Below, piece after piece: positions 17,660 to 28,667 of a DNA stretch of 52,455 bases (position 1 is its first letter; each line of letters starts with the position of its first letter). A program made the position numbers and the translations under genes. The notes beneath the pieces were generated by a model, which saw only the letters and a program-made list of their open reading frames with translations, did no database searches and had not been told where the DNA came from. The stretch is from assembly GCF_947496875.1 (NCBI RefSeq), contig NZ_CANMEH010000016.1, forward strand, positions 1-52,455, in the 5' to 3' direction. This DNA is from an uncultured Paracoccus sp. Lineage in GTDB: Bacteria > Pseudomonadota > Alphaproteobacteria > Rhodobacterales > Rhodobacteraceae.

Positions 17660-18215
17660 CGGACCGCGTGGGGGTGCCACGCCCGTCCATGTTGTTGCGA
17701 ATTGATTGCAGCGCGGTTTCCGCCATGATCATCGCCTCGATCTTCATGGCGATATAATCCCGGTACATCGCAACCGCCCGTTCGGCGCCGATCCGCCCGA
17801 CATCCAGGGCCCGCAAATCGTCGATCATCGCGCCAATGGCGTTCAACTGACTGTAGTACAGCACGATCGGGTCCACCGTGTCGCGGGGCAGAACGTGGAT
17901 CTCACCGACGATCGCCCGAAAGATCGCGTCGTTCCTTTCGGTGGGAATTACCGGAAAGTATCCCGCCTGCAACAGGATCTTCTGCGCAATATCCTCGCCA
18001 TATCGGGCGATGTCGTCGCGCTGCAGGGCGGCCAGATAGGCGCGGATCTCCGCAAACAGGGCCCGTTGCACGTCGCGCACGCGCTCGGCCCGGTGGCGGG
18101 CATCCCGGCGGTGGTTCTGCCAGGCAACGACCCACCACCCGACCGAGAGAAAGACCCCCGCTATCACGGCCTGCTGGGCCTGCGGCGACAGAATATGGTC
18201 GAGCGGCGGTGTCAC
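17625..18215 (-). CDS. Uncharacterised single-pass membrane protein
   Basis: A 196-residue protein with one hydrophobic helix near the N-terminus (about 16-34, AVIAGVFLSVGWWVVAW) followed by a basic stretch (HRRDARHRAERVRD), so the remainder should be cytoplasmic. Residues 45-175 look mostly helical (QRALFAEIRAYLAALQRDDI; YYSQLNAIGAMIDDLRAL). I do not recognise the family. It lies between the two DUF4174 genes on the opposite strand, and its 3' end overlaps the possible 21-residue gene. The coding character (third-position GC, long uninterrupted frame) supports a real gene. Confidence 0.65.
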   Translation of the reverse strand: MTPPLDHILSPQAQQAVIAGVFLSVGWWVVAWQNHRRDARHRAERVRDVQRALFAEIRAYLAALQRDDIARYGEDIAQKILLQAGYFPVIPTERNDAIFRAIVGEIHVLPRDTVDPIVLYYSQLNAIGAMIDDLRALDVGRIGAERAVAMYRDYIAMKIEAMIMAETALQSIRNNMDGRGTPTRSVSNPAAGRSGR

Positions 18216-18342
18216 CTTTCACGCGGCCGGCCGGGAACCCGCTTGCCATCTGGCGCGTCGGGTGTGGGGTGAAGGCCCTTCGGCAGGGACATGCCCAATC
18301 CAATGGGCTGCGGGCCGGGGCACCGCGATTGAAGGAGGCACG

Positions 18343-18666
18343 ATGGAACGCATCGTCACGATACCGCTGGCGGAAACGGACATGAGCAATCTGCGCGGAA
18401 AGGCACGGCCGGTCGTGATCGTGGCAGACCGTGAACTCGACCCGCGGGTCGGCGCGCAGCTGCAGATGCTGAACGCTGCCGCGCATGGTCTGGGGGAACG
18501 CGACATGCCGGTCATGACCGATTTCCGGGCCGGCCAAGGATTCGAGGTGCGGCTGATCGGCAAGGACGGCACCGTCAAGCGCCGCTTTGCCGACCCGGTT
18601 CCCGCAGAGACCCTGTTCGCGATCGTCGACGACATGCCGATGCGACAGGACGAGATGCGCGACTGA
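18343..18666 (+). CDS. Short DUF4174 domain protein
   Basis: A 107-residue DUF4174 protein: KARPVVIVADRELDPRVGAQ, then LGERDMPVMTDF, VRLIGKDGTVKRRFADPVP and the family-typical ending IVDDMPMRQDEM. Unlike the copy at 16993-17496 it has no signal peptide from the preferred start, which has GAAGGAGG 5 bases upstream. Function unknown. It converges on pccA with a 66-base gap. Confidence 0.8.
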   Translation: MERIVTIPLAETDMSNLRGKARPVVIVADRELDPRVGAQLQMLNAAAHGLGERDMPVMTDFRAGQGFEVRLIGKDGTVKRRFADPVPAETLFAIVDDMPMRQDEMRD

Positions 18667-18732
18667 GCGGCATCGCCGCCGTCGCTCAAGCCCCGGACAG
18701 GCCGCGGCACCGGTTCGCCGCTCGCCGGCACG

Positions 18733-20790
<2,058 letters not shown>

Positions 20791-20814
20791 GATTGTCCCT
20801 TGGAGGCGCTGGAT

Positions 20815-20848
20815 GAAAAACGCCGCCCCGGTCGCCAGACCGGGACGG
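20815..20848 (-). terminator. Rho-independent terminator upstream of pccA
   Basis: On the minus strand a near-perfect 11-bp stem (20823-20833 with 20838-20848, one mismatch, GCCA/TGGC loop) is followed by TTTTT at 20816-20820. It ends the transcript of the small lipoprotein genes. Because pccA starts at 20790, it could also work as an attenuator. Confidence 0.75.
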
Positions 20849-20896
20849 CAGATTCAGGGGATGTGTACTGTGGTCGCGCGGGTGCGCGGCGTCAGC

Positions 20897-21118
20897 TTAC
20901 TGGCACAGCCCGACGTCGTCGCACAGCGCGCCGCCGGCGGCGCCGATCGCAGCGCCTGCCAGGCGGTCGCTGTTGTCCTTGCCGGCAACCTTCTGGACGA
21001 CGTAGCCCGTGCCGGCGCCGATGACGGCCCGATCAACATCGGTCGGCCGGATGTTCTGGGTGCATCCGGCCAGCAAGACCGCTGTGAGGCCAGCCGCGAA
21101 CATGAGTTTGTAGGACAT
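20897..21118 (-). CDS. Small glycine-zipper lipoprotein (copy 1)
   Basis: A 73-residue lipoprotein. The signal peptide ends in the lipobox LLAGC (Cys at about 19). The mature part contains DVDRAVIGAGTGYVVQKVAGKDNSDR and the glycine-zipper segment LAGAAIGAAGGALCDDVGLC, with two further cysteines close to the C-terminus. A paralogue sharing IGAAGGALCDDVGxC is encoded directly upstream. Probably inserted in the outer membrane inner leaflet; function unknown. An intrinsic terminator follows the stop. Confidence 0.75.
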   Translation of the reverse strand: MSYKLMFAAGLTAVLLAGCTQNIRPTDVDRAVIGAGTGYVVQKVAGKDNSDRLAGAAIGAAGGALCDDVGLCQ

Positions 21119-21226
21119 GGATCAACTTTCTTGAAATGAACCGTCCCGGTCGCAGTGAACGGCCGGTGCGTTACCGTGAGATCGCGAACGTCCGCGCGGG
21201 CGAAAACCCGCCGGTCGGACCGGTGA

Positions 21227-21472
21227 TCAGGGCGCGCAGACGCCCACGTCGTCGCACAGCGCACCACCGGCTGCGCCGATGACGGCCCCGGTTGCGACCT
21301 TTTCGTCGAGCGCCTTGGCGACGACGGCGCCGGCGATCGCCCCGCCCGCGGCCCGCTGGACGTCGGGGGCCAGGCCCGTCTGGTATCCAGTGGTGTAGCC
21401 CTGCGCACAGGCCGACAGGCCGGCGGCCAGCAGGACGGCACCGGAAACACGAAGCATGGTTGGTGTAAGCAT
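21227..21472 (-). CDS. Small glycine-zipper lipoprotein (copy 2)
   Basis: An 81-residue lipoprotein with lipobox LSAC (Cys at about 22). Its C-terminal half, AGGAIAGAVVAKALDEKVATGAV then IGAAGGALCDDVGVC, matches the neighbouring 73-residue protein at the end, so the pair arose by tandem duplication and diverged at the N-terminus. The start at 21472 has AAGAGAGA upstream; an ATG five codons later is possible. Function unknown; the paired C-terminal cysteines (CDDVGxC) are the feature to note. Confidence 0.72.
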   Translation of the reverse strand: MLTPTMLRVSGAVLLAAGLSACAQGYTTGYQTGLAPDVQRAAGGAIAGAVVAKALDEKVATGAVIGAAGGALCDDVGVCAP

Positions 21473-21647
21473 TCTCTCTTGCCTGTTTTTGGGGCCCGAT
21501 CTGGAGCCGTTAGTCTTGAACACGTCGAAACTATCGCATGCAGCACCGCAAGATCAAACTGACAAGCGGGTGAAGCTGCTGCGATCGGCACGGGCTTGCG
21601 CATCCGCCCGGCCGGTGAGCCGTCACGAAGGGATGGCGCGGACCCGA

Positions 21648-22082
21648 TCATCGACCGTCACCCGTCCTGCCCGGCTCGTCGTCAGTCGGGCCGTCCCCCA
21701 TATCGTCCGGATCGTCCCACACGCCGTCCGATAGTTGGTCCGTATCGAACAGCTGGGGGAACGACGCCTCGGCGCGCTTCAGATCGACCTTGAGCAACTG
21801 ATCATAGCTGGTTGGGTCCAAGGTGCCGACTGCAACGACTTCGCGCCCCAGCAGCCAGGACAGGCGACCCGCATCCAGGTTGCCGCGCTCGAACGGCTGG
21901 TCCCCGAAATGGTCGATCAACGCCGCCAGAAACGCCGCGTCGGCGCGACGATCGGCGGGCAGCCGATCGCGATAGCGCTCGCGAGCGACCAGCTTTGTGG
22001 CGCCCTTCTTGTTGGCGTGCCGGATCGTGAACTGGAAATCGGTCGAGGGCAGTCGCCCCGGGAAGCCGCGATGCTTCAGCAT
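21648..22082 (-). CDS. Uncharacterised soluble protein in the pcc cluster
   Basis: A 144-residue protein with no signal peptide or membrane segment. The N-terminus is basic (FTIRHANKKGATKLVARERYRDRL), the middle is mixed helical (AAFLAALIDHFGDQPFERGN, RLSWLLGREVVAVGTL), and the tail is very acidic (WDDPDDMGDGPTDDEPG). I recognise no family. It is transcribed with its neighbours between pccB and pccA. GC bias at third positions and the position in the series of minus-strand genes support a real gene. Confidence 0.65.
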   Translation of the reverse strand: MLKHRGFPGRLPSTDFQFTIRHANKKGATKLVARERYRDRLPADRRADAAFLAALIDHFGDQPFERGNLDAGRLSWLLGREVVAVGTLDPTSYDQLLKVDLKRAEASFPQLFDTDQLSDGVWDDPDDMGDGPTDDEPGRTGDGR

Positions 22083-22154
22083 GGCACGGCCCCCGGGTCG
22101 ATCAGGCTGGCGAGACGTGGATCAGCCCCGACCGCCAGCCGGCTGCCGCGCGGA

Positions 22155-22286
22155 TCAGTTGCCGTACTTGCCCTGGTACACAGGCTCGACGGTGACGGCG
22201 GGTTGAACGGCGACGGGCTGCGGCTGCTGAGCGCAACCGGCGACGACACCGGCGAGGACCAGAACAAAGGCGAGTTTCTTGGACAT
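22155..22286 (-). CDS. 43-residue lipoprotein
   Basis: A tiny gene with AGGAG about 9 bases before its ATG. The product MSKKLAFVLVLAGVVAGCAQ has a signal peptide with lipobox VAGC (Cys18), then a short mature peptide of 25 residues rich in Pro, Val and Gln, ending in YQGKYGN. It sits between the DUF6497 gene and the 144-residue gene, on the same strand as pccB and pccA. The complete lipoprotein signal makes this a convincing small gene; function unknown. Confidence 0.75.
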   Translation of the reverse strand: MSKKLAFVLVLAGVVAGCAQQPQPVAVQPAVTVEPVYQGKYGN

Positions 22287-22485
22287 TTCTGCAAGCTCCT
22301 GTTGTGCGGGGATTCAGTTCCCCGACTGCTCGAACGATCATCTGTCTTCGACAGACGACGGACGATGATACTGGTTGCGGATGCGGCGTCACGCGCGCGT
22401 GGCGGGCGGATGCCTGCGTCACGCCTGGCCTGTGGCACGGCTGCATCACGCGTCGGTCGGATTGCGCGGACTGGTTCCCCCGTCA

Positions 22486-23187
22486 TCACCACGGCTCCCA
22501 TTCACAGACGTCCCGGTCGGGCGGGATCCGGAAGCCTTCGAACAGCTGGACCACCTCCGGATCGAAGGTCCCGAATTCGCTTTCCTCGGAGGCGATCGAG
22601 ATCACGACCTGCTGTGGTCGCTCGGCCATGTCCCTGATCCGCGGCAGGGCCACGTTCTCGCACAGCCAGACCACATCTGCATGGTTGGGGTCCTGCATCA
22701 GGATGTCCGGCGCCGCGGGAACGACGATGTCCGCGTCGGCGGCTGCCTCCGTTCCCGGCGGAACCGGCTCCGCCGGCAGATCGAAGCGCTCCTCGGGGAT
22801 CATCTGCGCGTCGGGCATCTCGGTCGGATCGGGCCCGACGTCGATGGCCGGGGTGTCCGGCGGCAGCACCTCGAAGATCGGCTCGGGATCGTTCGCCCCC
22901 GGTTCGTCCAGGGGCTCACCGGACAGACTGCCATCGTTGAGCGCCGCGATGTCCTCGTCGGTCAGCGTCTCGCCCGGCAGTTCGTGCATGTCCAGCTCGA
23001 TCGGGGGAACCTGGTCGGCGAGCGCCGGCATCACGAACCGGAACCGGCCCACCAGCCCCATGCCCACGACCCGATCGGTCAGAACCTCCTGCAGCCAGAC
23101 CTCGGCGCCCGAAGGGACGGGGAACAGCACATGGGCACTGTCCGCCGCCGCGAGCGACATCAGGAACACGGTTGCAGGCGCAGGCAT
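22486..23187 (-). CDS. DUF6497 family protein
   Basis: A 233-residue protein probably exported by a short N-terminal signal ([20 protein letters not shown]). It has the DUF6497 N-terminal part (VPSGAEVWLQEVLTD, GRFRFVMPAL) and C-terminal part (VVWLCENVALPRI, RPQQVVISIASEESEFGTFD, RDVCEWEPW), with a Pro/Asp/Glu-rich insert of about 90 residues between them that is longer than I would expect. Its ATG at 23187 overlaps the pccB stop (TGATG), so it is translationally coupled to pccB. Function unknown; the coupling hints at a role linked to propionyl-CoA carboxylation or simple operon membership. Confidence 0.78.
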   Translation of the reverse strand: MPAPATVFLMSLAAADSAHVLFPVPSGAEVWLQEVLTDRVVGMGLVGRFRFVMPALADQVPPIELDMHELPGETLTDEDIAALNDGSLSGEPLDEPGANDPEPIFEVLPPDTPAIDVGPDPTEMPDAQMIPEERFDLPAEPVPPGTEAAADADIVVPAAPDILMQDPNHADVVWLCENVALPRIRDMAERPQQVVISIASEESEFGTFDPEVVQLFEGFRIPPDRDVCEWEPW

Positions 23188-24719
23188 CACAGCGGAATGT
23201 TGTCGTGCTTCTTCCAGGGATTGGTCAGCTGCTTGTTGCGCAGGCTGGCAAAGGCCCGGGCCACCCGCTTGCGGGTGCTGTGCGGCTGGATCACCTCGTC
23301 GATGAACCCCTTTTCAGCGGCGACAAAGGGGTTGGCAAAGCGATCCTCGTAGTCGCTGGTGCGGGCGGCGATCCGTTCGGGGTCGTCCAGTTCGCTGCGA
23401 TACAGGATCTCGACCGCCCCCTTGGCCCCCATCACCGCGATTTCGGCGGTCGGCCAGGCGTAGTTGAAATCGCCGCGGAGGTGCTTGGACGCCATGACGT
23501 CATAGGCGCCACCATATGCTTTCCGGGTGATGACCGTGACCTTGGGCACCGTCGCCTCGCCATAGGCGAACAGCAGCTTGGCCCCGTGCTTGATCACCCC
23601 GCCATATTCCTGGCCGGTGCCGGGCAGGAAGCCGGGAACGTCAACGAGCGTCAGGATCGGGATGTTGAAGGCATCGCAGAACCGGACGAACCGTGCGGCC
23701 TTGCGGCTGGAATCGATATCCAGAACGCCGGCGAGACACATCGGCTGGTTGGCCACCACGCCGACCGTCTGGCCTTCGATCCGGATGAAGGCAGTCACGA
23801 TATTCGCCGCAAAGTCGCGCTGGATCTCGAAGAAGTCACCCTCGTCCGCGACCTTCGCGATCAGCTCCTTCATGTCATAGGGCTGGTTGGGGTTGTCGGG
23901 GATCAGCGTGTCCAACGAATCCTCGACGCGGGCGGGATCATCGAAGAACGGACGTGTGGGCGCCTTGTCCCGGTTCGACAGCGGCAGATAGTCAAAGAAC
24001 CGCCGCATCTCGGTAAGCATCTCGACATCGTTGTCGAAGGCGCCGTCTGCCACAGACGATTTCCGCGTGTGGGTCGATGCACCGCCCAGCTGTTCGGCGG
24101 TCACCACCTCGTTGGTGACGGTCTTGACCACGTCGGGGCCCGTCACGAACATGTAGGACGTGTCCCGCACCATGAAGATGAAGTCGGTCATCGCCGGCGA
24201 ATAGACTGCGCCGCCGGCACACGGTCCCATGATCAGCGAAATCTGGGGGATCACCCCGGACGCCATGATGTTGCGCTGGAACACCTCGGCATAGCCCGCA
24301 AGGCTGGCGACGCCTTCCTGAATGCGGGCGCCGCCGGAATCGTTGATGCCGATCACCGGCGCGCCGTTCTGCACTGCCATGTCCATGATCTTGCAGATCT
24401 TCTGCGCGTGGGTTTCCGACAGCGACCCGCCAAACACGGTAAAGTCCTGGGAGAACACGTAGACCATGCGCCCGTTGATCGTGCCCCAGCCCGTGACCAC
24501 GCCGTCGCCGTAGGGCCGGTCCGCCTCGATCCCGAAGTCGGTGGATCGATGCCGGACGAACATGTCGAATTCCTCGAAGCTGCCTTCGTCCAGCAGCAAT
24601 TCCAGACGTTCACGCGCGGTCAGCTTCCCGCGGGCGTGCTGCGCGTCGATGCGCGCCTGACCGCCGCCCAGCTGCGCCTCGGCCCGACGTTCGTCCAGTT
24701 CTTGCAGGATATCCTTCAT
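23187..24719 (-). CDS. pccB: Propionyl-CoA carboxylase beta (carboxyltransferase) subunit
   Basis: A 510-residue carboxyltransferase of two crotonase-like halves. Landmarks are the acyl-CoA-binding oxyanion regions [32 protein letters not shown], and in the second half [20 protein letters not shown] and [20 protein letters not shown]. It transfers the carboxyl group from biotin on PccA to propionyl-CoA. The start at 24719 has GGAAGGAA upstream. It is followed by the overlapping DUF6497 gene and then the small genes leading to pccA. Confidence 0.96.
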   Translation of the reverse strand: MKDILQELDERRAEAQLGGGQARIDAQHARGKLTARERLELLLDEGSFEEFDMFVRHRSTDFGIEADRPYGDGVVTGWGTINGRMVYVFSQDFTVFGGSLSETHAQKICKIMDMAVQNGAPVIGINDSGGARIQEGVASLAGYAEVFQRNIMASGVIPQISLIMGPCAGGAVYSPAMTDFIFMVRDTSYMFVTGPDVVKTVTNEVVTAEQLGGASTHTRKSSVADGAFDNDVEMLTEMRRFFDYLPLSNRDKAPTRPFFDDPARVEDSLDTLIPDNPNQPYDMKELIAKVADEGDFFEIQRDFAANIVTAFIRIEGQTVGVVANQPMCLAGVLDIDSSRKAARFVRFCDAFNIPILTLVDVPGFLPGTGQEYGGVIKHGAKLLFAYGEATVPKVTVITRKAYGGAYDVMASKHLRGDFNYAWPTAEIAVMGAKGAVEILYRSELDDPERIAARTSDYEDRFANPFVAAEKGFIDEVIQPHSTRKRVARAFASLRNKQLTNPWKKHDNIPL

Positions 24720-24895
24720 CACATTTCCTTCCGGCGCCGGCAGACGAGCCCTCCCATAGAACATGGCACGGGCAGGGCAAAGGGTAAGTTTCGGGCCCAC
24801 GCCACAGGCACATCGCCGCCGTGGTTCCCGTCCTCCCTGAACAATCGGGCCGCGGCAATCTTGACGGGCCGATGTGGCAGGTCCAAGTCCGCGTC

Positions 24896-25930
24896 ATGGG
24901 ACTTGTGATCAGCCTGCCTGCGATCGTCGAGAACTGGCGGAGTCTTGCGCGCCTGGCGCCGCAGGCCCGGCCCGGTGCGGTGGTCAAGGCCGATGCCTAT
25001 GGACTGGGCGCGGATCGGGTCGCCCCGGCGCTGTACGCGGCGGGTGCGCGGGATTTCTTTGTCGCGTTAGCGGCCGAGGGGCGGGCGATCCGGCCGCTGC
25101 TGGGCGACGACGCGCGCATCTTCGTTCTGTCCGGCGCGATGCCCGGCGAGGATCTTGGCGGTCTGATCCCGGTGCTGAACAGTGCCGCACAGTTCTTTCG
25201 CCGCCGCACCCTGCATCCCCGGGCTGCCTTTGCCATCCAACTCGACAGCGGAATGAACCGGCTGGGCATGGAGCCGGGCGAATGGGCGGCGATCCGGTCC
25301 GAGGCGCTGGCGGCGCCGACGGACGAGGGCCAGGGGCCGGTTCTCGTGATGTCGCATCTGGCCAATGCGGACGAGCCGGACCATCCAGGCAACCAGGCGC
25401 AACTTGACCAGTTCAGGGCGATAACCAGGGGTGTGGATGCGCCTCTCAGCCTGGCCGCGACAGGGGGGATCCTGCTGGGCCGCGCCTATCACTTCGATCT
25501 GACCCGTCCCGGTATCGGATTGTACGGTGGGCGGCCCTTTCTGGACGCGCAGCCGGTCGTGTCGCTTGACCTGGCCGTGATCCAGACGCGAATCGTGCAG
25601 CCCGGCGAGGGCGTCGGCTATGGTTTCGCCTGGACGGCCGGTCGCCCGAGTCGCATCGCCACGGTCAGCGCCGGGTATGCAGACGGCATTCTGCGCTCGC
25701 TGTCCGGACGGGGCCTGGAGCTCTGGGCCGGGGACCGGTCCTGTCCTGTCGTGGGAAGGGTGTCGATGGACCTGCTGACCGTCGACGTGACCCACCTGCC
25801 CGACATACCGGACAGCCTGTCGCTGCTGACGGAACGGCAGGGTATCGATGCGGTGGCCGATCAGGCCGGCACCATTGGCTACGAAATCCTGACGTCTCTG
25901 GGCAGCCGCTATCCACGCCGGTGGCTGTGA
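24896..25930 (+). CDS. alr: Alanine racemase
   Basis: A PLP enzyme of about 344 residues that interconverts L- and D-alanine for peptidoglycan. The PLP-binding Lys31 is in VVKADAYGLG; other motifs are LDSGMNRLGM, SLAATGGILLG, LTRPGIGLYGG, GYGFAWTAGRPSRIATVSAG and RVSMDLLTVDV, the last near the second catalytic Tyr. The start is uncertain: 24896 gives the usual short lead before the first beta-strand (MGLVISLPAIVENW) but has no good ribosome site, and an in-frame ATG at 24872 is possible. It is divergent from pccB. Confidence 0.9.
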   Translation: MGLVISLPAIVENWRSLARLAPQARPGAVVKADAYGLGADRVAPALYAAGARDFFVALAAEGRAIRPLLGDDARIFVLSGAMPGEDLGGLIPVLNSAAQFFRRRTLHPRAAFAIQLDSGMNRLGMEPGEWAAIRSEALAAPTDEGQGPVLVMSHLANADEPDHPGNQAQLDQFRAITRGVDAPLSLAATGGILLGRAYHFDLTRPGIGLYGGRPFLDAQPVVSLDLAVIQTRIVQPGEGVGYGFAWTAGRPSRIATVSAGYADGILRSLSGRGLELWAGDRSCPVVGRVSMDLLTVDVTHLPDIPDSLSLLTERQGIDAVADQAGTIGYEILTSLGSRYPRRWL

Positions 25931-26042
25931 CCGGCCTGCCACCCCCTGCACCCTGGCCACCCGCTGCGACCTTCAGGGTCGCGCCTTTCGCTTGCGTCTC
26001 GCCAGAACGCTTGCAACCATGGTCGGATCGCGACCCCACCTG

Positions 26043-27170
26043 ATGAGGATCGACTTGGGTCTTGCCCCGATCACCCCTGCTTCCGCCGGGTCGGCCGAAA
26101 CGCTGATCGAGTTCCCCGACAACAGATTGCTCATCGAGCTATGTGGCCCGCACGACCGACATCTGGCGTCGATCGAGCGCGCGTTGGGCGTGCACGTCCT
26201 GCGACGCGGCAACCTGCTGGCCATCGTCGGCGCGCCGGAGGCGCAGGCCGAGGCCGCCCAGGTGCTGCGTGCGCTTTACGCCCGCCTCGAACAGAGCAAG
26301 CCCGTCGAGGCCGGTGACGTGGATGCCGCGCTGCGCATGGGCGGGGACGTGGACGGGCCCGGTCCGACCCCGGCCGAGCAGCTGGAAATGTTCGCCCGCG
26401 GCCGGACGGAGTTGCGCACCCGCAAGAAGGTCGTCGAACCGCGCACCGACGCGCAGAAGGACTATGTTCGCGCGCTGTTCGCCAACGAACTGGCCTTCGG
26501 CATCGGCCCGGCCGGCACCGGGAAGACCTATCTGGCCGTGGCGGCAGGTGTCACGATGCTGATCGGCGGCCAGGTCGACCGCATCGTCCTGTCCCGCCCG
26601 GCCGTCGAGGCCGGCGAGCGGCTGGGGTTCCTGCCCGGCGACATGAAGGAAAAGGTCGATCCCTACATGCAGCCGCTGTATGATGCGCTGAACGATTTCC
26701 TGCCGGCAAAGCAGATGCAGAAGCTGATGGAGGAAAAGCGGATCGAGATCGCGCCCTTGGCCTTCATGCGCGGCCGGACGCTTTCGTCAAGCTTTGTCGT
26801 GCTGGACGAGGCGCAGAACGCCACCTCCATGCAGATGAAGATGTTCCTCACCCGTCTGGGCGAAGGTTCTCGGATGGTCATCACCGGCGACCGGACTCAG
26901 GTCGACCTGCCCCGCGGGGTGACGTCAGGCTTGGCCGACGCCGAACGCATCCTGAAGGACGTTCCCGGAATCTCGTTCAGCTATTTCACCGCCAGCGATG
27001 TCGTGCGCCACCCGCTGGTCGCGCGCGTGATCCAGGCCTACGGCGCGGCGGACGATGCCGCCCGCGGGCGCGGCGAGCCGGAAGGGCAGCGGGGGGTCTA
27101 TCCGTCCCGCAAGAATGCCTTCGAAGGCGCGCGCGATGCTGTGGCGGGACGGGGGGGAGAGGACGAGTGA
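26043..27170 (+). CDS. phoH: PhoH family ATPase
   Basis: A protein of about 375 residues with the PhoH core: Walker A GPAGTGKT (about 155-162), VLSRPAVEAGERLGFLPGD, Walker B VVLDEAQNA and ITGDRTQVDLP. An N-terminal KH-like region precedes it (LIEFPDNRLLIELCGPHDRH). PhoH proteins are predicted RNA-associated ATPases or helicases, and in proteobacteria they are encoded with ybeY and corC, as here. The start is not certain; 26043 gives a usual-length protein but lacks a strong ribosome site. The stop overlaps the possible GTG start of ybeY. Confidence 0.92.
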   Translation: MRIDLGLAPITPASAGSAETLIEFPDNRLLIELCGPHDRHLASIERALGVHVLRRGNLLAIVGAPEAQAEAAQVLRALYARLEQSKPVEAGDVDAALRMGGDVDGPGPTPAEQLEMFARGRTELRTRKKVVEPRTDAQKDYVRALFANELAFGIGPAGTGKTYLAVAAGVTMLIGGQVDRIVLSRPAVEAGERLGFLPGDMKEKVDPYMQPLYDALNDFLPAKQMQKLMEEKRIEIAPLAFMRGRTLSSSFVVLDEAQNATSMQMKMFLTRLGEGSRMVITGDRTQVDLPRGVTSGLADAERILKDVPGISFSYFTASDVVRHPLVARVIQAYGAADDAARGRGEPEGQRGVYPSRKNAFEGARDAVAGRGGEDE

Positions 27171-27172
27171 CC

Positions 27173-27691
27173 ATGTCCCCCGAGGAACCCGGCGAGGGTG
27201 CGGAAGAGCCGTACAGGCCCGTCGACATCGTCATCGAGGATGAGCGCTGGCTGGACGTCGGGCTGGAAGATCTGGCCAACCGGGCCGTCGGCGCCACTGC
27301 CGCATATCTGGGGCTGCACGGGGTCGAGGTGGTGGTTCTGGGCTGCGACGACCAGCGGATCGCGGGGCTGAACGACCACTTCCGCGGCAAGCCCACGCCG
27401 ACGAATGTGCTCAGCTGGCCATCCGTCTCGCCCGCACCCCGTGCCGACGGGGCCAGCCCTGCGCCCCCGGCCGTGCCGGAACTGGGCGACATCGCGATCA
27501 GCTACGATACCTGCTCGCGTGAGGCGAAGGACCACGACAAGCCGATGGCGGATCACGTGGTGCATCTGCTGGTTCACGCGACGCTGCATCTGATCGGTTA
27601 TGACCATGAGATTGACGCCGACGCGGAAACCATGGAGCAGGCGGAGCGTTCCGTGCTGGCGGGTCTGGGCATCCCCGATCCCTATCGATGA
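27173..27691 (+). CDS. ybeY: Endoribonuclease YbeY (rRNA maturation factor)
   Basis: A 172-residue metalloenzyme. The zinc-binding motif HxxxHxxxxxH is present as HATLHLIGYDH (His135, His139, His145 from the ATG start), with the conserved LNDHFRGKPTPTNVLSWP and ELGDIAISYD. YbeY acts in 16S rRNA 3' maturation and late 30S quality control. GTG at 27167 is an alternative start overlapping the phoH stop; the ATG six bases later has better spacing to GGAGAGGA. Part of the phoH-ybeY-corC operon. Confidence 0.92.
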   Translation: MSPEEPGEGAEEPYRPVDIVIEDERWLDVGLEDLANRAVGATAAYLGLHGVEVVVLGCDDQRIAGLNDHFRGKPTPTNVLSWPSVSPAPRADGASPAPPAVPELGDIAISYDTCSREAKDHDKPMADHVVHLLVHATLHLIGYDHEIDADAETMEQAERSVLAGLGIPDPYR

Positions 27692-27704
27692 GCGTGGTAA
27701 CCCG

Positions 27705-28625
27705 ATGAACGACCCCCGAAGTCCCGTCACCCCCGTTTCCGACGACCCGGCCGGGTGGGCCGACGGCGTGGGGGGCGAGGGGCGGGATCTGCCCGAAGCA
27801 CGCGGCTTTCTGGGGCGGATTTTCGGACGGCTCGGGACAGGGGGGGCGGACCACGACGATGCACCCGCCTCGATGATGGAGGCTGCCGTGGCGGGCCATG
27901 CGCCCAGCATCCTGAACCTGCGGCGCAAATCGGTCGACGACGTGGCCATCACCCGGGCCGACATCGTGGCGGTGCCGGTGACCGTGACGTTGCCGGAACT
28001 GGTCGAAGTGTTTCGGGAACACGGCTATTCCAGGGTTCCGGTCTATCGCGGCGATCTGGACAATCCGCTGGGCCTGGTTCACCTGAAGGACCTTGCAATG
28101 AAGCACGGTTTCGGGGTGCGTACGCCGGCGGCCAGGTTCGCGGTTCGTCCGCTGCTGCGGCCGCTGCTGTACGTGCCCGGCTCGATGCCGATCGGCGCTC
28201 TTCTGCAGCAGATGCAGCAGAAGCGGATCCACATGGCGCTGGTGATAGATGAGTATGGCGGTGTGGACGGGCTGGTCACGATCGAGGATCTGATCGAGCA
28301 GGTCATCGGCCAGATCGAGGACGAACATGACGACAGCGACGAGGCGATGTGGATCGCCGAGGGGCCGGGTCAGTGGATGGTCCTCGCGCGAACCCCGCTG
28401 GACGAGCTGGAGCGGGAGACCGGGCTGCGGCTGGCCTCGGTCGCGGACGACGACGAGATCGACACTCTGGGGGGGCTGGTGTTCATGCTGGCCGGCCGCG
28501 TCCCGGCGCGGGGCGAGATCGTGACGCATGACAGTGGCGTGCAGTTCGAAGTCGTTGACGCAGACCCCCGGCGAATAAAACGTGTCCGTCTGCGCGTACC
28601 GGATGTTAACGCGCCGTCCGGCTGA
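27705..28625 (+). CDS. corC: CorC/HlyC-type CBS-domain protein
   Basis: A 306-residue cytosolic protein of the CNNM/CorC group without a membrane domain. Residues of about 85-205 hold a CBS pair (EVFREHGYSRVPVYRGDLDN, MALVIDEYGGVDGLVTIEDL), and about 225-300 a transporter-associated domain (LERETGLRLASVADDDEID). Often annotated as a haemolysin or Mg/Co efflux protein, but its real role is unclear; it consistently follows ybeY. The apolipoprotein N-acyltransferase gene that often follows corC is not here; a DUF72 relic converges instead. Confidence 0.88.
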   Translation: MNDPRSPVTPVSDDPAGWADGVGGEGRDLPEARGFLGRIFGRLGTGGADHDDAPASMMEAAVAGHAPSILNLRRKSVDDVAITRADIVAVPVTVTLPELVEVFREHGYSRVPVYRGDLDNPLGLVHLKDLAMKHGFGVRTPAARFAVRPLLRPLLYVPGSMPIGALLQQMQQKRIHMALVIDEYGGVDGLVTIEDLIEQVIGQIEDEHDDSDEAMWIAEGPGQWMVLARTPLDELERETGLRLASVADDDEIDTLGGLVFMLAGRVPARGEIVTHDSGVQFEVVDADPRRIKRVRLRVPDVNAPSG

Positions 28626-28667
28626 TCCCGGCACGACCGCGCCTGCGCGACGCAGCGGACCGGGCGC

